From assembly GCA_964539235.1 (NCBI GenBank), contig CAZIIK010000050.1, forward strand, positions 1 to 64,000: a stretch of 64,000 nucleotides of DNA, in the 5' to 3' direction. This document shows positions 9,103 to 19,054 of the stretch, piece after piece (the first letter of the stretch is position 1; each line of letters begins with the position of its first letter). Source of the stretch: CAZIIK01 sp964539235 (GTDB taxonomy: Bacteria > Pseudomonadota > Gammaproteobacteria > Francisellales > CACEW01). The notes beneath the pieces were generated by a model. The model saw only the letters and a program-made list of their open reading frames with translations. It did not search any database and was not told the DNA's origin. The position numbers and the translations under genes are program-made.

Positions 9103-10149
9103 TTATAATAGATTGACGACCGATTGCGCTGCAGGCACCACTTCACCTATCCGGTAATACGGCATCTCCGCCTGTTCTGCCAACACGGACTCCAACGCGG
9201 AAACTTGCTCAGGCGCAACGACGATCACCCAGCCAATCCCCATATTAAATGCGCGATAAGCTTCGTCGATGGGCAACTGGCCCAATTCGCATAAGCGTGC
9301 GAATAATGGTGGCGCTGACCAACTGTCTAACGCAATATTCACACCACAGCCTGACGGCAATACCCGTGGAATATTTTCCAACACACCACCGCCGGTAATA
9401 TGCGCCATGCCTGCAACCTGAACACCTGCATCCAACACAGCGTGTACAATGCTGCTGTAATTGATATGCGGTGCTAGCAAAGCCTCTGCAACGGTTTGAC
9501 CTACGGTGTCTAATTCAGCGTCGATGGCGTAACCACCGACTTCAAATAACAGTTTGCGCGCCAATGAAAACCCATTCGTATGCAAACCACTGGATGCCAA
9601 ACCATACACCACATGACCTGGTGCAATGGTTCGACCATCAATAATAGCATCGAGTTCGACTACACCGGTCACCACGCCGACCAAGTCATGCTCACCAGGT
9701 AAATACGTATCGGGCATTTCCGCGGTTTCACCGCCGACCAAAGACACACCATTCACACGACAAGCTTCCGCCATGCTTTTCACAATGGTTTCAACCGTAT
9801 CTGGGTTCAATTTATCATTAGCGACATAGTCCAACATCGTTAAGGTTTTGGCGCCTAATACCAAAATATCATTGGCACAAGCGCTCAATAAATCATGACC
9901 CAAATGGGCAAACTGACCTGCCATGCGCGCAACAATGGTCTTAGTCCCAACACCATCGATGCTCTGCACCATGACCGGATGATTGTAGCCAGACAATGCC
10001 GACTTCAAATCGAACATAGCGCCGAAACCACCGATCCCACCGATCACGTGAGGTGAAAACGTGGCTTGCACCGCCGACTTAATCCGACGAACCACCTCGT
10101 TCCCAGCTTCAATATCAACACCGGCATCGGCATATGTGACTTGTGACAT
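9103..10149 (-). CDS. purM: phosphoribosylformylglycinamidine cyclo-ligase (AIR synthetase)
   Basis: 348-residue ATP-dependent enzyme that closes the imidazole ring, FGAM to AIR. The start TYADAGVDIEAGNEVVRRIK is typical, followed by the DGVGTKTIVA motif, the SACANDILVLGAK segment that includes the metal/ATP region, SLVGGETAEMPDTY, and HITGGGVLENIPRVLP. It stands between purL (about 160 bp upstream) and the purQS fusion (12 bp downstream) in a four-gene purine operon. Length and motifs are normal. Confidence 0.96.
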   Translation of the reverse strand: MSQVTYADAGVDIEAGNEVVRRIKSAVQATFSPHVIGGIGGFGAMFDLKSALSGYNHPVMVQSIDGVGTKTIVARMAGQFAHLGHDLLSACANDILVLGAKTLTMLDYVANDKLNPDTVETIVKSMAEACRVNGVSLVGGETAEMPDTYLPGEHDLVGVVTGVVELDAIIDGRTIAPGHVVYGLASSGLHTNGFSLARKLLFEVGGYAIDAELDTVGQTVAEALLAPHINYSSIVHAVLDAGVQVAGMAHITGGGVLENIPRVLPSGCGVNIALDSWSAPPLFARLCELGQLPIDEAYRAFNMGIGWVIVVAPEQVSALESVLAEQAEMPYYRIGEVVPAAQSVVNLL

Positions 10150-10313
10150 AGTTTTTTATCCTAGTTTATATAGCGTGATAGGGCGCACTTCGCTAAAAGA
10201 TACAAATGACTGAGTCTGTGGAAGTCGATGCCTATAAAAGGTCGCACCAAAACGGATTCAATCAGCAGTTCAAATACCTCGGCTCATTTACCCCATACGT
10301 TTCTTCATGCTTT

Positions 10314-12644
10314 TTATGCATTCAACCGTTGGCGCAAACCGTCTTGCCACAACTGTTTTGCTTCAGCAATCGGTAATGCGTGACCATTGACGGATAAGAC
10401 ACCATCCGTTGTGGTATGACCCAGATTTTGCCATGGCAAACCAGTTGATTCTAACGCGCTGGAAACCGCGGCATAATCCTCAGCAGAGACTTCTAATACA
10501 AAGCCAAATGATTCACTGAACAAAGCCTCTATCTCTGTCAATTCCGTTGCTAACGTCACCGAGCAGCCAAAGCCTTTGGCAATACTCATGAGTGAAATCG
10601 CCGTCAACACGCCCCCTAATGCCACTGACTTCGCCGCCAAAATCTGGCCTGCTTGAATCTGCTGCTGCAGCCACACCAGGCTGGCACGCACCTTGGCCAA
10701 ATCAGGTTTTGGTAAAGCAGCACCCAAAGCATCATGGCATTGGTAATACACACTGCCGCCACATTCGGCCTGCGGCATGCCCAGTAAAATAATCTGCGAA
10801 TCAGCACGCTGAAAGTCGGTGCCGATGGCTTGCTCAACATCCGCCAAACGCCCCAAGCAACTGATCATCGGACTGGCCGGAATCGCTCCACTCTTGGATT
10901 CGTTATACAACGACACATTCCCTGCCACAATCGGCAAGGCCGCGTCGGGATGGTCGAATAAGGTTAATGCCTGACATGCTGTTTTCATGCCATCTATCGC
11001 CGCGACAAAATCAGCCATTTGTTCAGGTTTTTCTGGATTACCAAAGCATAAACAATCGGTAATGGCTTCAGGTGTTGCCCCAGTCGCAACCACTTGCGCA
11101 ACCGCTTGTACAACGGCATTAATGGTTGCCCAATAGGGATCAATTTTGCCGTAGCGCGGATTAGCAGCCACGGCTAATGCGACACCAACCTGTTGAATTT
11201 CACTCGGCCATTCTGGTCCATTAAAAGGCGCTAACACACCGGCATCTGCACGACCGCGTTCTAAAACTGTACGGCCCTGCACTTGCTTGTCATAGGTTTC
11301 ATAGACGCACGCCCGACTGGCAATATTTTCATGCGCCAGCACGCGACGCCAGGTCGACAACACATCGGCTGCTGGTAAAGTCGGCGCGGCTAACTGACGT
11401 GCAACAGACTTCACTGGGCGATCATAGACAATGCCCTGTGTAATATCTTTCGCCATCGCATCGATCAATACTTCACCTTGATAGGTCACACGATAACGAC
11501 CGCCTTGCTTAATCTGGCCAACCACCGTTGCACGCGCGCCTTGAGAGACGGTGGGCAAAGCATATTCTTCATTGTAATGTGCCAAAACTTCCGCGGTGAG
11601 CTCTGGCGGGCAAACCCACATATACCGTTCTTGCGTCTCTGAGCATAACAACACCGCTGGGTTTAAATGTTCCATGCTGACGCGCACATCATCTAAACAC
11701 ACTTCGGCACCATAACCCGCTGCTTCAGCCAATTCGACACTGGCGCAGGCAATACCACCCGCTCCTAAATCTTTAAACCCAACACGGTGGACTTGATTAC
11801 GCGCTGCCAACTTTTCAAACAATGCATAGTTGGACTTCAACATCATACGACCCAAAAAGGCATTGGGCTCTTGCACAGCCCCACGGTTTTGTTCATCTGC
11901 TTCTGCCTCCAAATCAACCGATGCAAAACTGGCGCCGCCAAAACCACTGTTATCCGTGGGTTTTCCGACCAGAATCAAATCATAACCATCGGCATTTTCC
12001 GGCGCATAAGAATGCGTAATATGATCAGCCTTCACCACACCCAGCGTCACTGCCGTCACTAAGCAATTCTCGTTATAGCCCGCATCAAACTGCACATCAC
12101 CCGCAATATTGGGCACACCCAATGCATTGCTGTAACTGGCAATCCCAGCCACAACACCTTCGTAAACCCAATGGGTTTTATGTTGCTGAATATCGCCAAA
12201 ACGCAAACTATCGGCATTGGCAATCACGGTTGCACCCATGCAACACACATCGCGCACATTACCGCCAATACCGGTTGCAGCACCTTCAAATGGCACCACC
12301 TGAGAAGGGTGATTATGCGATTCATGGCTGATGACAACACCGTACGCATCACCGGCTCGATCACGCGCAATTTCAACCACACCTGCATCTTCTTTGGCAC
12401 CTAAAATGACATTAGGCCCATCGGTCATCAATGTCTTCAGATGCACACGCGAGCTTTTATAGGAACAATGTTCTGACCCTTGAATACCCCACAAAATACA
12501 TTCTGACAACGTCGGCGCACGCCCCACCATTTCCTGAATTTTCAACGCTTCCGCTACGGTAATGGATAACTGATTTTCATCAATTAAACGCTGGATTTCG
12601 GTTTCTGCTAATGCGGCAAAATCAAATTGTATGTTGTCAGACAT
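10314..12644 (-). CDS. purL: phosphoribosylformylglycinamidine synthase, small PurL (subunit II)
   Basis: 776-residue small-form PurL, the synthetase that makes FGAM from FGAR using ATP and ammonia from PurQ. It lacks the N-terminal PurS-like and C-terminal glutaminase parts of the about 1300-residue enterobacterial enzyme, matching the three-component PurS-PurQ-PurL system known from Bacillus and Thermotoga. Visible motifs include SEHCSYKSSR, SHESHNHPS, FEGAATGIGGNVRD, KDLGAGGIACASVELAE and GNVSLYNES. It is the first gene of the operon. A TATAAT-like minus-strand sequence lies at 12695-12700 but I could not find a convincing -35. Confidence 0.96.
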   Translation of the reverse strand: MSDNIQFDFAALAETEIQRLIDENQLSITVAEALKIQEMVGRAPTLSECILWGIQGSEHCSYKSSRVHLKTLMTDGPNVILGAKEDAGVVEIARDRAGDAYGVVISHESHNHPSQVVPFEGAATGIGGNVRDVCCMGATVIANADSLRFGDIQQHKTHWVYEGVVAGIASYSNALGVPNIAGDVQFDAGYNENCLVTAVTLGVVKADHITHSYAPENADGYDLILVGKPTDNSGFGGASFASVDLEAEADEQNRGAVQEPNAFLGRMMLKSNYALFEKLAARNQVHRVGFKDLGAGGIACASVELAEAAGYGAEVCLDDVRVSMEHLNPAVLLCSETQERYMWVCPPELTAEVLAHYNEEYALPTVSQGARATVVGQIKQGGRYRVTYQGEVLIDAMAKDITQGIVYDRPVKSVARQLAAPTLPAADVLSTWRRVLAHENIASRACVYETYDKQVQGRTVLERGRADAGVLAPFNGPEWPSEIQQVGVALAVAANPRYGKIDPYWATINAVVQAVAQVVATGATPEAITDCLCFGNPEKPEQMADFVAAIDGMKTACQALTLFDHPDAALPIVAGNVSLYNESKSGAIPASPMISCLGRLADVEQAIGTDFQRADSQIILLGMPQAECGGSVYYQCHDALGAALPKPDLAKVRASLVWLQQQIQAGQILAAKSVALGGVLTAISLMSIAKGFGCSVTLATELTEIEALFSESFGFVLEVSAEDYAAVSSALESTGLPWQNLGHTTTDGVLSVNGHALPIAEAKQLWQDGLRQRLNA

Positions 12645-12747
12645 CGTGGTGCGGCAATACCCTGAAATTTGAAGAGCGCGATAGTAACATGGGTATTATA
12701 AAAACCCAATCAAGAAGACCATTGCATCACCGCAGTAGCAGTAAGGC

Positions 12748-14310
12748 TTACGCCGCCGTTTTTTGATAATCCTCAACCGTACCGGAAAAACGACTTAAGG
12801 TGCCGTCTGTAATCAGATACAGCTCATCGACCAAGCTACGCAGCAAATAGCGATCATGCGACACTAAAATTAATGCCCCATTGTACTGCTGTAAAGCGAG
12901 CATCAAAGCTTCACGCGTTTCCAAGTCTAAATGATTGGTCGGTTCATCAAGCAATAACAGATTTGGTCGTTGCTGAATAATCATCGCTAAGGCAACCCGC
13001 GATTTTTCACCGCCAGAAAACTGCGACAGGGCTGTTTGCGCGGCATCACGGTCGAAACCAAAGCTACCTAAATATCGAATCAAATCTTGATCCGGCGCAT
13101 GAGGCGCTTGGCGGCGCAACAACTGCAGTGGCGTATCCTCGGCGGATAACTCATCCACTTGATGCTGAGCAAAATAACCTATCTTAACCTGACCGGCACA
13201 ATCGACCTGGCCTGATAATGGTGTTAAAGCACCGCATAACCCTTTGATAAAGGTACTTTTACCCGCCCCATTTAAGCCTAACAAACCAATACGCATACCC
13301 GCAGCCAAACTGAATTTGACGCCGCACAGCACCAAATCATCGCCATACCCTAAATCGACCCGGTCCATTTTGACCATGGGATTGGGCATATGTTCAGCTG
13401 CTTGAAATTCAAAACGAAACGGCAAAGTATCGTGAATCGGTTTGAGTAACTCCATGCGCTCAATCCGCTTCAAGCGGCTTTGTGCTTGTTTGGCCTTACT
13501 GGCTTTAAACCGAAAACGATCGACATATTTCATCATATGATTAATCTGCGCCTGCTGTTTCCTGAATTGCGCATTTTGTAAGGCGATTTGCTGCGCGCGC
13601 AGCAACTCAAAATTCGAATAATCACTGTGATATAACTTCACCTGACCCGCTTCAATATGCGCGATATCAGTGGTCACACGATCAATAAAATCACGGTCAT
13701 GCGACACCATTAACACCGCGCCACTGTAGTGTTTGAGATATTTCTCCAGCCAGATAATAGCTTCCATATCCAAATGGTTAGTCGGTTCATCCAACAGCAA
13801 TAAATCACTGGGTTTGAATAAACAACGCGCCAAATTCAAACGCATGCGCCAACCCCCAGAAAATGATTTCACCTGCTTGGCAATGGTTGCTTGCGAAAAG
13901 CCTAATCCATGCAAAATCTTGGCCGCATTGGCCTGCGCAGCATAACCATCCATTTCAGACAGGCGATGATGACATTCCGCCATTTCATTAAAATCATTTA
14001 ATGCCTCAGCTTGTGCTAACGCTGCGAGCACTTGTGCCAAAGGTTCATCGGCTGCTACTACATAGTCCAAAGCTGTTTGCTTGGTACCTTGGACCTCTTG
14101 CTGCAAATGGTTAATACGTGTACCGCTTTTCAGTGAAATTTCACCGTCGCTCGGCTCCAACTCGCCCAAAATCGCAGCAAATAAACTCGATTTACCACAG
14201 CCGTTTTTACCCACTAACGTCATGATTTGTTTGGCATATAAGGCAAATGAAACCTGGGTCAATAATGGTTCCGCACCTCGGGAAATACTGATGTTATTTA
14301 ATGTAATCAC
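12748..14310 (-). CDS. ABC-F subfamily ATPase, YheS-like
   Basis: 520-residue soluble protein with two ABC ATPase domains in tandem and no membrane segments. Domain 1 has Walker A GKNGCGKSS, signature FSGGWRMRL and Walker B LLLLDEPTNHLD. A basic linker of about residues 230-300 (KYVDRFRFKASKAKQAQSR) is the P-site tRNA interaction motif region. Domain 2 has GLNGAGKST, FSGGEKSRVAL and LLLLDEPTNHLD. ABC-F proteins bind the ribosomal E site and affect translation. It resembles YheS but ends soon after domain 2, without the long charged C-terminal extension of E. coli YheS. The lipoprotein gene ends three bases upstream of its start. Confidence 0.9.
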   Translation of the reverse strand: MITLNNISISRGAEPLLTQVSFALYAKQIMTLVGKNGCGKSSLFAAILGELEPSDGEISLKSGTRINHLQQEVQGTKQTALDYVVAADEPLAQVLAALAQAEALNDFNEMAECHHRLSEMDGYAAQANAAKILHGLGFSQATIAKQVKSFSGGWRMRLNLARCLFKPSDLLLLDEPTNHLDMEAIIWLEKYLKHYSGAVLMVSHDRDFIDRVTTDIAHIEAGQVKLYHSDYSNFELLRAQQIALQNAQFRKQQAQINHMMKYVDRFRFKASKAKQAQSRLKRIERMELLKPIHDTLPFRFEFQAAEHMPNPMVKMDRVDLGYGDDLVLCGVKFSLAAGMRIGLLGLNGAGKSTFIKGLCGALTPLSGQVDCAGQVKIGYFAQHQVDELSAEDTPLQLLRRQAPHAPDQDLIRYLGSFGFDRDAAQTALSQFSGGEKSRVALAMIIQQRPNLLLLDEPTNHLDLETREALMLALQQYNGALILVSHDRYLLRSLVDELYLITDGTLSRFSGTVEDYQKTAA

Positions 14311-14313
14311 GGA

Positions 14314-14652
14314 CTAATCACATTCCTGTGTATAAGTCACTGTACATTCTGAAGCGTCATTGCCTGTAGGCTGACAGGTTTGATGTTTCACTGCATGACA
14401 ATGCGGCGTGTTGTGATGCTCCACCTGATGCTGCGTGTGCGCCGATGGTTTCGGTGCACTGGGACCCGAAGGCACGGTTGGTGCCGGCGGCAAAGTTGCC
14501 GGGCCTGCTTCAGTTTGGGCCTGGTCATGCATGGCCTGTGTTTGCTCAGCGTCGTTAATTAAGGCTTGCCAATTCACGTCGCTTTTACTGCAGGCCGTGA
14601 GCGCACCAAATAAGGTGATCAACGCTAAGATTTGAATGAAATTTCGATACAT
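14314..14652 (-). CDS. small predicted lipoprotein, Pro/His-rich
   Basis: 112 residues from the ATG at 14652. An upstream in-frame start at 14694 would put 14 extra hydrophobic residues before the signal peptide and is less likely. Residues 2-20 form a signal sequence ending in a lipobox (LTACS), so the mature protein should be anchored in a membrane by its N-terminal Cys. The mature part has a Pro-rich middle and a His/Cys-rich tail (HCHAVKHQTCQPTG and CTVTYTQECD) that could bind metal or form disulfides. I do not recognise the family. It directly precedes the ABC-F gene and may be co-transcribed. Confidence 0.7.
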   Translation of the reverse strand: MYRNFIQILALITLFGALTACSKSDVNWQALINDAEQTQAMHDQAQTEAGPATLPPAPTVPSGPSAPKPSAHTQHQVEHHNTPHCHAVKHQTCQPTGNDASECTVTYTQECD

Positions 14653-14819
14653 ACGGACAATTTCCCAGATCAACAAGGCGAGCAAGCATAGCACAGGGCA
14701 TAGAATATATATCCCAGCGTATTAATCCCTATTGACCGAATATGAAGGGCTCGGGCAGGCTGGTCGCCTAACTTAATTGTCGTGAGATTTAAACTGTAAA
14801 ACATAAAAAGGTAACCGCC

Positions 14820-15248
14820 ATGCTCATTAAAAATATCTTCGCCCTTACAATTGTCAGTTCAGCCATTGCAACCGCATCACTTGGTTTCTCAGGTGTTCAG
14901 GCTCAAACCTGCCATTTGAATCAAAATCCAGATGGATCATATACACAAGTTGGCTGCAGCAAAAGAGGTAATGATACTTTCCAAGTGTTTGCTGGAAATG
15001 TCATAACACTTCAGCCACACCTACAACACATATTTTTTCAAATCACACATGCTGACAGTATTAAGGTGAATGGTGTTAACACCCAGTACTTTAGAGACCT
15101 AATGACTCAAGGCACAACCTTCAGAGTTAGTATTATCGGTCGCGGTGAGACCCAAATCCCCAACGGCACAAAGCTTTTCAGTGTTTCATACAAAGCAAAG
15201 GTATTGGATTTCGCCAATTCGGAGCTGGTGTGTCAACCTGTCTATTAG
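14820..15248 (+). CDS. secreted protein of unknown function
   Basis: 142 residues with a clear N-terminal signal peptide (about residues 1-28, cleavage likely after GVQAQ or GVQA). The mature part of about 114 residues is rich in beta-branched residues and has three cysteines (TCHLNQ, GCSKRG, LVCQPVY), which suggests a small periplasmic or exported beta domain with a disulfide. AAAGG lies about ten bases before the ATG. I do not recognise the family. It converges with the PP-loop gene, ending four bases before that gene's end. Confidence 0.65.
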   Translation: MLIKNIFALTIVSSAIATASLGFSGVQAQTCHLNQNPDGSYTQVGCSKRGNDTFQVFAGNVITLQPHLQHIFFQITHADSIKVNGVNTQYFRDLMTQGTTFRVSIIGRGETQIPNGTKLFSVSYKAKVLDFANSELVCQPVY

Positions 15249-15252
15249 GCAA

Positions 15253-16002
15253 CTAAAGCCCACAGCCAAAGGGTGAGCCGCAGCCCATACTGAAAATATT
15301 GCCACCGGCTGACACAGCTGTGCAGTCGGTGCGTTCGCGCGCGGCCACCAGGTCCGCTGTGCCGTGATATAACGCTGGATCTAACAATTGTGCAGCCATT
15401 TCAGTTTCCAGCGCTGCGGCTTTATGCAAGGTTTCTGTAGACATACGGCACAAATCAGTTTGATCACTATTCACGCAAGGATCACATTCCAAACTGCGAT
15501 GCGCCAAAATCGGTGAGCCGCTACGTTCAACCAAAGCCAGAATGTCCGCATCATCGTGTTTGAATAATGGGTGCCATACCGCGCGTTCGCCATAATGCGG
15601 ACTGTCTTCGATGTGCTCAGGCAATTGATTCAAACTCACCGCAGCCGCACGACGATGCGCCAATAGAATAGTAGCTTCCAAATCAGGATCACACTCTACT
15701 TGATCTAGCCAAGCCAATAACGGCAAACCTTTGAGAAATCCGGCACACCACTGAAACTTACGCGACGGAAAACTGCCACGTGTTTGCATCAAACGAACAA
15801 AATCTGCTTGTGGGCGCAACACCACCCACTTAAAACCCAAACCTGACACCCAAGCCTCGCACTGTTCGACCCGCGCCGGCCATTCCGGTGCCGCCCAACC
15901 GGTTTCGACATAGACCACGGCAACATCAGTTAACGATTGTTCAGCAGCCCATTGAATTAAGGCAACACTGTCATTACCAAAATTAGCTGGAATCACATAC
16001 AT
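15253..16002 (-). CDS. PP-loop (PAPS-reductase-like) ATP pyrophosphatase family protein
   Basis: 249 residues. The start is taken at 16002, where ATG overlaps the queC stop (TGATG), because the longer frame upstream reads as the shadow of queC. The N-terminus VIPANFGNDSVALIQWAAE resembles the PP-loop of PAPS reductase/ATP pyrophosphatases but lacks the usual SGGKDS serine-glycine start. Later regions ETGWAAPEWPARVEQCEAW and RGSFPSRKFQWCAG resemble the fold's substrate-binding part. The second half has two cysteine clusters (CDPCVNSDQTDLC and GCGSPFGCGL) that could hold a metal or iron-sulfur cluster. Its substrate is unknown. Coupling to queC suggests a role near 7-deazaguanine or tRNA modification, which is inference only. 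Confidence 0.7.
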   Translation of the reverse strand: MYVIPANFGNDSVALIQWAAEQSLTDVAVVYVETGWAAPEWPARVEQCEAWVSGLGFKWVVLRPQADFVRLMQTRGSFPSRKFQWCAGFLKGLPLLAWLDQVECDPDLEATILLAHRRAAAVSLNQLPEHIEDSPHYGERAVWHPLFKHDDADILALVERSGSPILAHRSLECDPCVNSDQTDLCRMSTETLHKAAALETEMAAQLLDPALYHGTADLVAARERTDCTAVSAGGNIFSMGCGSPFGCGL

Positions 16003-16694
16003 CACGCGCAACCTGTAACACCGGCCACATAACGTGTTGGATCTGCAACACCTGCAGCAGCAAAACCTTCGCGACGCAATACACAGCTGTCGCAACGACC
16101 ACAGGCTTCACCCACTGCATTTGCCTGATAACAGGAGACACTCAAACTGTAATCCACACCCAAGGCCACACCGGCTTGAATCGTTTCTGCCTTACTTAAT
16201 TGCACCAGCGGCGCGCTGATTTGAATGGCTTGGCCCGATACACCTTGTTTAGTCCCGACGTCCGCCACCTGCTGGAAAGCTGCAATAAATTCAGGTCGAC
16301 AATCAGGATAACCTGAGTAATCCACACTGCTAACACCAATAAAAATTCGCTCGGCACCAACCACTTCGGCATAACCCAAGGCAATCGATAAAAACACGAT
16401 ATTGCGTGCTGGCACATAGGTTGCTGGGATCTCACCATCTCCAGCATAATCAGGCACATCAATTGTTGTATCGGTTAATGTTGAACCACCCAATGCCCCT
16501 AACGACTTTAAATCAATCACTCGATGCGGCACCGCAAAAGTCTCCGCAACACGAAGTGCTGCAGCCAATTCAGCCACATGACGCTGCTGGTAATCAAAAC
16601 TAATCGGGTAAGGCGCATAGCCTTCTGATTGTGCTAACGCCATACAGGTCAAACTGTCTAAACCACCGGACAACAGCACCACCGCTTTTTTCAT
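16002..16694 (-). CDS. queC: 7-cyano-7-deazaguanine (preQ0) synthase
   Basis: 230-residue ATP-dependent enzyme that converts 7-carboxy-7-deazaguanine to preQ0 for queuosine synthesis. It shows the PP-loop [15 protein letters not shown] at residues 8-22, [18 protein letters not shown] in the centre, and the C-terminal zinc site [24 protein letters not shown] is placed correctly before the start. Its stop overlaps the start of the next gene by one base. It lies 76 bp after the mnmG stop and may be co-transcribed. No preQ1 riboswitch-like element is visible in that short gap. Confidence 0.95.
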   Translation of the reverse strand: MKKAVVLLSGGLDSLTCMALAQSEGYAPYPISFDYQQRHVAELAAALRVAETFAVPHRVIDLKSLGALGGSTLTDTTIDVPDYAGDGEIPATYVPARNIVFLSIALGYAEVVGAERIFIGVSSVDYSGYPDCRPEFIAAFQQVADVGTKQGVSGQAIQISAPLVQLSKAETIQAGVALGVDYSLSVSCYQANAVGEACGRCDSCVLRREGFAAAGVADPTRYVAGVTGCA

Positions 16695-16770
16695 ATCACA
16701 CTCCTTTACGCAGGTTTGAGTTTTCAGGTTATCTGAGACCTTTGCGCGAACAGATTATTGGGTGAAACTC

Positions 16771-18660
16771 TCAAAAGGTCTCAATCTGTTTATCGCGTTT
16801 TTTCAGATGAACCAACAGCAAGGAAATCGCTGCCGGAGTGACACCCGAAATGCGACTCGCTTGCCCAATAGTTTGCGGACGCACATCGGTTAATTTCTGC
16901 CGCACTTCATTCGATAAGCCGGATACGTTGGCATAATCTAAATCCGCCGGCAATACCGTTTGTTCATGACGCTTCTGACGTTCGATTTCTAAGGTCTGCC
17001 GTTCAATATAACCGGCGTACTTCGTTTGAATTTCAATCTGCGCTGCCGCTTGTGCATGCGCCAAGCCAGGGCCCAAACCCTCAATCTGCATTAAGTCAGC
17101 ATACGTCACCTGCGGACGCTTCAGCAATTCTAATACGGGGTATTCTCGTGTCAGTGATTGATCCAAAGCCACTGAAAAAGCCCGTGCCGCCGCAGTGTCA
17201 GGCCGCACCCAAGTCGTGCGCAAACGCGCCAGTTCAGCCGCAATTAACTGCTGTTTTTCTTGAAACACCTGCCAACGGGTTTCATCAACCAAACCCAGTT
17301 CCTTGCCTAATGGCGTGAGCCGCGCATCGGCATTATCTTCGCGCAGCAACAAACGATATTCCGCACGTGATGTGAACATGCGATACGGTTCTTGCGTACC
17401 GTTCGTAACTAAATCATCTACCAACACACCTAAATAAGATTCATCACGGCGCGGTGTCCATTGCTCACGCCCAGCGGCCCGGCGCGCGGCGTTCAACCCG
17501 GCTAACAAACCTTGTGCACCGGCTTCTTCATACCCAGTGGTGCCATTGATTTGCCCAGCAAAGAACAAGCCTTGCACCGCCTTAGTTTCGAGGGTGAGTT
17601 GCAGTCCACGTGGATCAAAGTAGTCGTATTCGATGGCATAACCCGGACGTGTGATGTGGGAATTTTCAAAGCCTTTAATTGCGTGGACAAAGTCTTGCTG
17701 CACGGCAAATGGCAGGCTGGTGGAAATACCATTCGGATACAGCTCAAATGTATCCAAGCCTTCTGGTTCAACAAAAATCTGGTGTTTGTCTTTATCAGCA
17801 AACCGCATCACTTTGTCTTCAATCGATGGGCAGTAACGCGGTCCAACACCTTCAATATTACCGGAATACATGGCGGAACGGCTGATGTTCTGCGTGATGA
17901 TGTCATGCGCCTGGGCATTGGTATAGGTGATGTAACACGGCACTTGGCGTGGATGTTGGCCGGCGTCGCCTAAAAAGGAAAATACCGGCGTGGGTTCGTC
18001 ACCAGGCTGTGTTTGCATCACAGAAAAGTCGACGGTATTGCCATCGATTCTCGGCGGTGTGCCAGTCTTTAAACGCCCAACTTCAAACGGCAAGGCACGT
18101 AGTCGTTTCGCCAAAGCATTTGCTGGCGGATCACCTGCACGTCCACCGCCATAGTTAACGTCACCAATGTGGATGCGACCGCCCAGGAAAGTGCCCACTG
18201 TCAGTACGACATTGTTTGCCATAAAGCGTAAACCCATTTGGGTAATCACGCCGGTCACACGGTCGTGTTCGATCACCAGGTCTTCTACGGCTTGTTGAAA
18301 CAGCGTCAGGTTAGTTTGTTGTTCAACCAGACGACGAATGGCTTGGCGATATAGATTACGATCGGCCTGAGCACGCGTTGCTTGTACCGCTGCGCCTTTG
18401 CTGGCGTTTAGAATACGAAATTGTATACCCGCTTGATCGATTGCCTGAGCCATAGCGCCACCCAGTGCATCAATTTCTTTGACCAAATGGCCTTTGCCAA
18501 TGCCGCCGATCGCCGGATTGCAGGACATTTGGCCGATACTGTCGATGTTGTGTGTGAGCAATAAGGTGCGCGCACCCATGCGCGCTGCTGCCAACGCCGC
18601 TTCTGTACCGGCATGGCCACCACCAATCACTATCACATCGTAAACATTTTGTTCGGACAC
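16771..18660 (-). CDS. mnmG: tRNA uridine-5-carboxymethylaminomethyl modification enzyme MnmG (GidA)
   Basis: 629-residue FAD protein that, with MnmE, modifies U34 of several tRNAs. It has the FAD dinucleotide-binding motif [19 protein letters not shown] near the start, the [18 protein letters not shown] block and the [13 protein letters not shown] segment, plus the C-terminal helical domain that contacts MnmE. The start codon is GTG. The leader upstream holds a structured element that might be an attenuator. In many bacteria rsmG (gidB) follows mnmG; here queC follows, and rsmG is 16 kb away. Confidence 0.96.
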   Translation of the reverse strand: MSEQNVYDVIVIGGGHAGTEAALAAARMGARTLLLTHNIDSIGQMSCNPAIGGIGKGHLVKEIDALGGAMAQAIDQAGIQFRILNASKGAAVQATRAQADRNLYRQAIRRLVEQQTNLTLFQQAVEDLVIEHDRVTGVITQMGLRFMANNVVLTVGTFLGGRIHIGDVNYGGGRAGDPPANALAKRLRALPFEVGRLKTGTPPRIDGNTVDFSVMQTQPGDEPTPVFSFLGDAGQHPRQVPCYITYTNAQAHDIITQNISRSAMYSGNIEGVGPRYCPSIEDKVMRFADKDKHQIFVEPEGLDTFELYPNGISTSLPFAVQQDFVHAIKGFENSHITRPGYAIEYDYFDPRGLQLTLETKAVQGLFFAGQINGTTGYEEAGAQGLLAGLNAARRAAGREQWTPRRDESYLGVLVDDLVTNGTQEPYRMFTSRAEYRLLLREDNADARLTPLGKELGLVDETRWQVFQEKQQLIAAELARLRTTWVRPDTAAARAFSVALDQSLTREYPVLELLKRPQVTYADLMQIEGLGPGLAHAQAAAQIEIQTKYAGYIERQTLEIERQKRHEQTVLPADLDYANVSGLSNEVRQKLTDVRPQTIGQASRISGVTPAAISLLLVHLKKRDKQIETF

Positions 18661-18780
18661 GCGACAATACTCATCGTCAAGGGTTAAAAATGGACGCGCA
18701 TGATAGCGAATTCCGTGGAAATGCGCAAAATTAGACCAGAAAATGGCGAGCGCCCGCTGTTAAATGGCTGACCTGAAACG

Positions 18781-18935
18781 AAAAAAGCCGGGTTGTTGAG
18801 TGATGGACTATAAACGGAAGAACTAAGTTAACCGGCGTTTTATCTATATCTCCTTCGAAACGCCGTTAATGCATCCCTGCAGGCTGACACTGCGACCTCC
18901 TGTCGCAGAGCCTTCTCAGGAGATATAGCTAAAAC
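18781..18935 (-). promoter_or_regulatory. structured element upstream of mnmG, possible attenuator
   Basis: The 394-bp gap between mnmG and the next gene contains several inverted repeats. Read on the minus strand: 18935-18918 pairs with 18854-18837 (18 bp, one mismatch) and encloses a perfect 7-bp hairpin (18908-18902 with 18896-18890). Then 18865-18858 pairs with 18840-18833 (8 bp perfect), which competes with the first pairing. Then 18836-18830 pairs with 18794-18787 (one bulge) followed by six T. The second and third pairings exclude each other, which is the layout of a transcription attenuator. The third stem has a long loop of about 35 nt, which is a weakness. A palindromic repeat element is the alternative. 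Nothing else is evident between 18936 and 19054 apart from a TATAAT at 19011-19016. Confidence 0.4.
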
Positions 18936-19054
18936 ACTTTGAACGGCATTGCCGCCCCAGCAGCTTTCAAAATAACCGAAATTTACATTTTTAGTATTTT
19001 TAACGGAATTTATAATAGAATTAGTCCATTAATGGATTGTTTTGGAAGTAGAAC

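Noticed and set aside
15253..16694. Considered a Qat-like or Dpd-like defence module because of QueC and a PP-loop protein
   Set aside because: QueC has normal queuosine-pathway features, and none of the other Qat or Dpd genes are present.
16695..16770. Looked for a preQ1 riboswitch before queC
   Set aside because: The gap is 76 bp and shows no preQ1 aptamer consensus; only a GAGACCTTT/AAAGGTCTC inverted repeat that runs into mnmG.
17512..17973. 153-residue plus-strand open frame opposite mnmG
   Set aside because: Antisense of a well-conserved gene, with no family resemblance.
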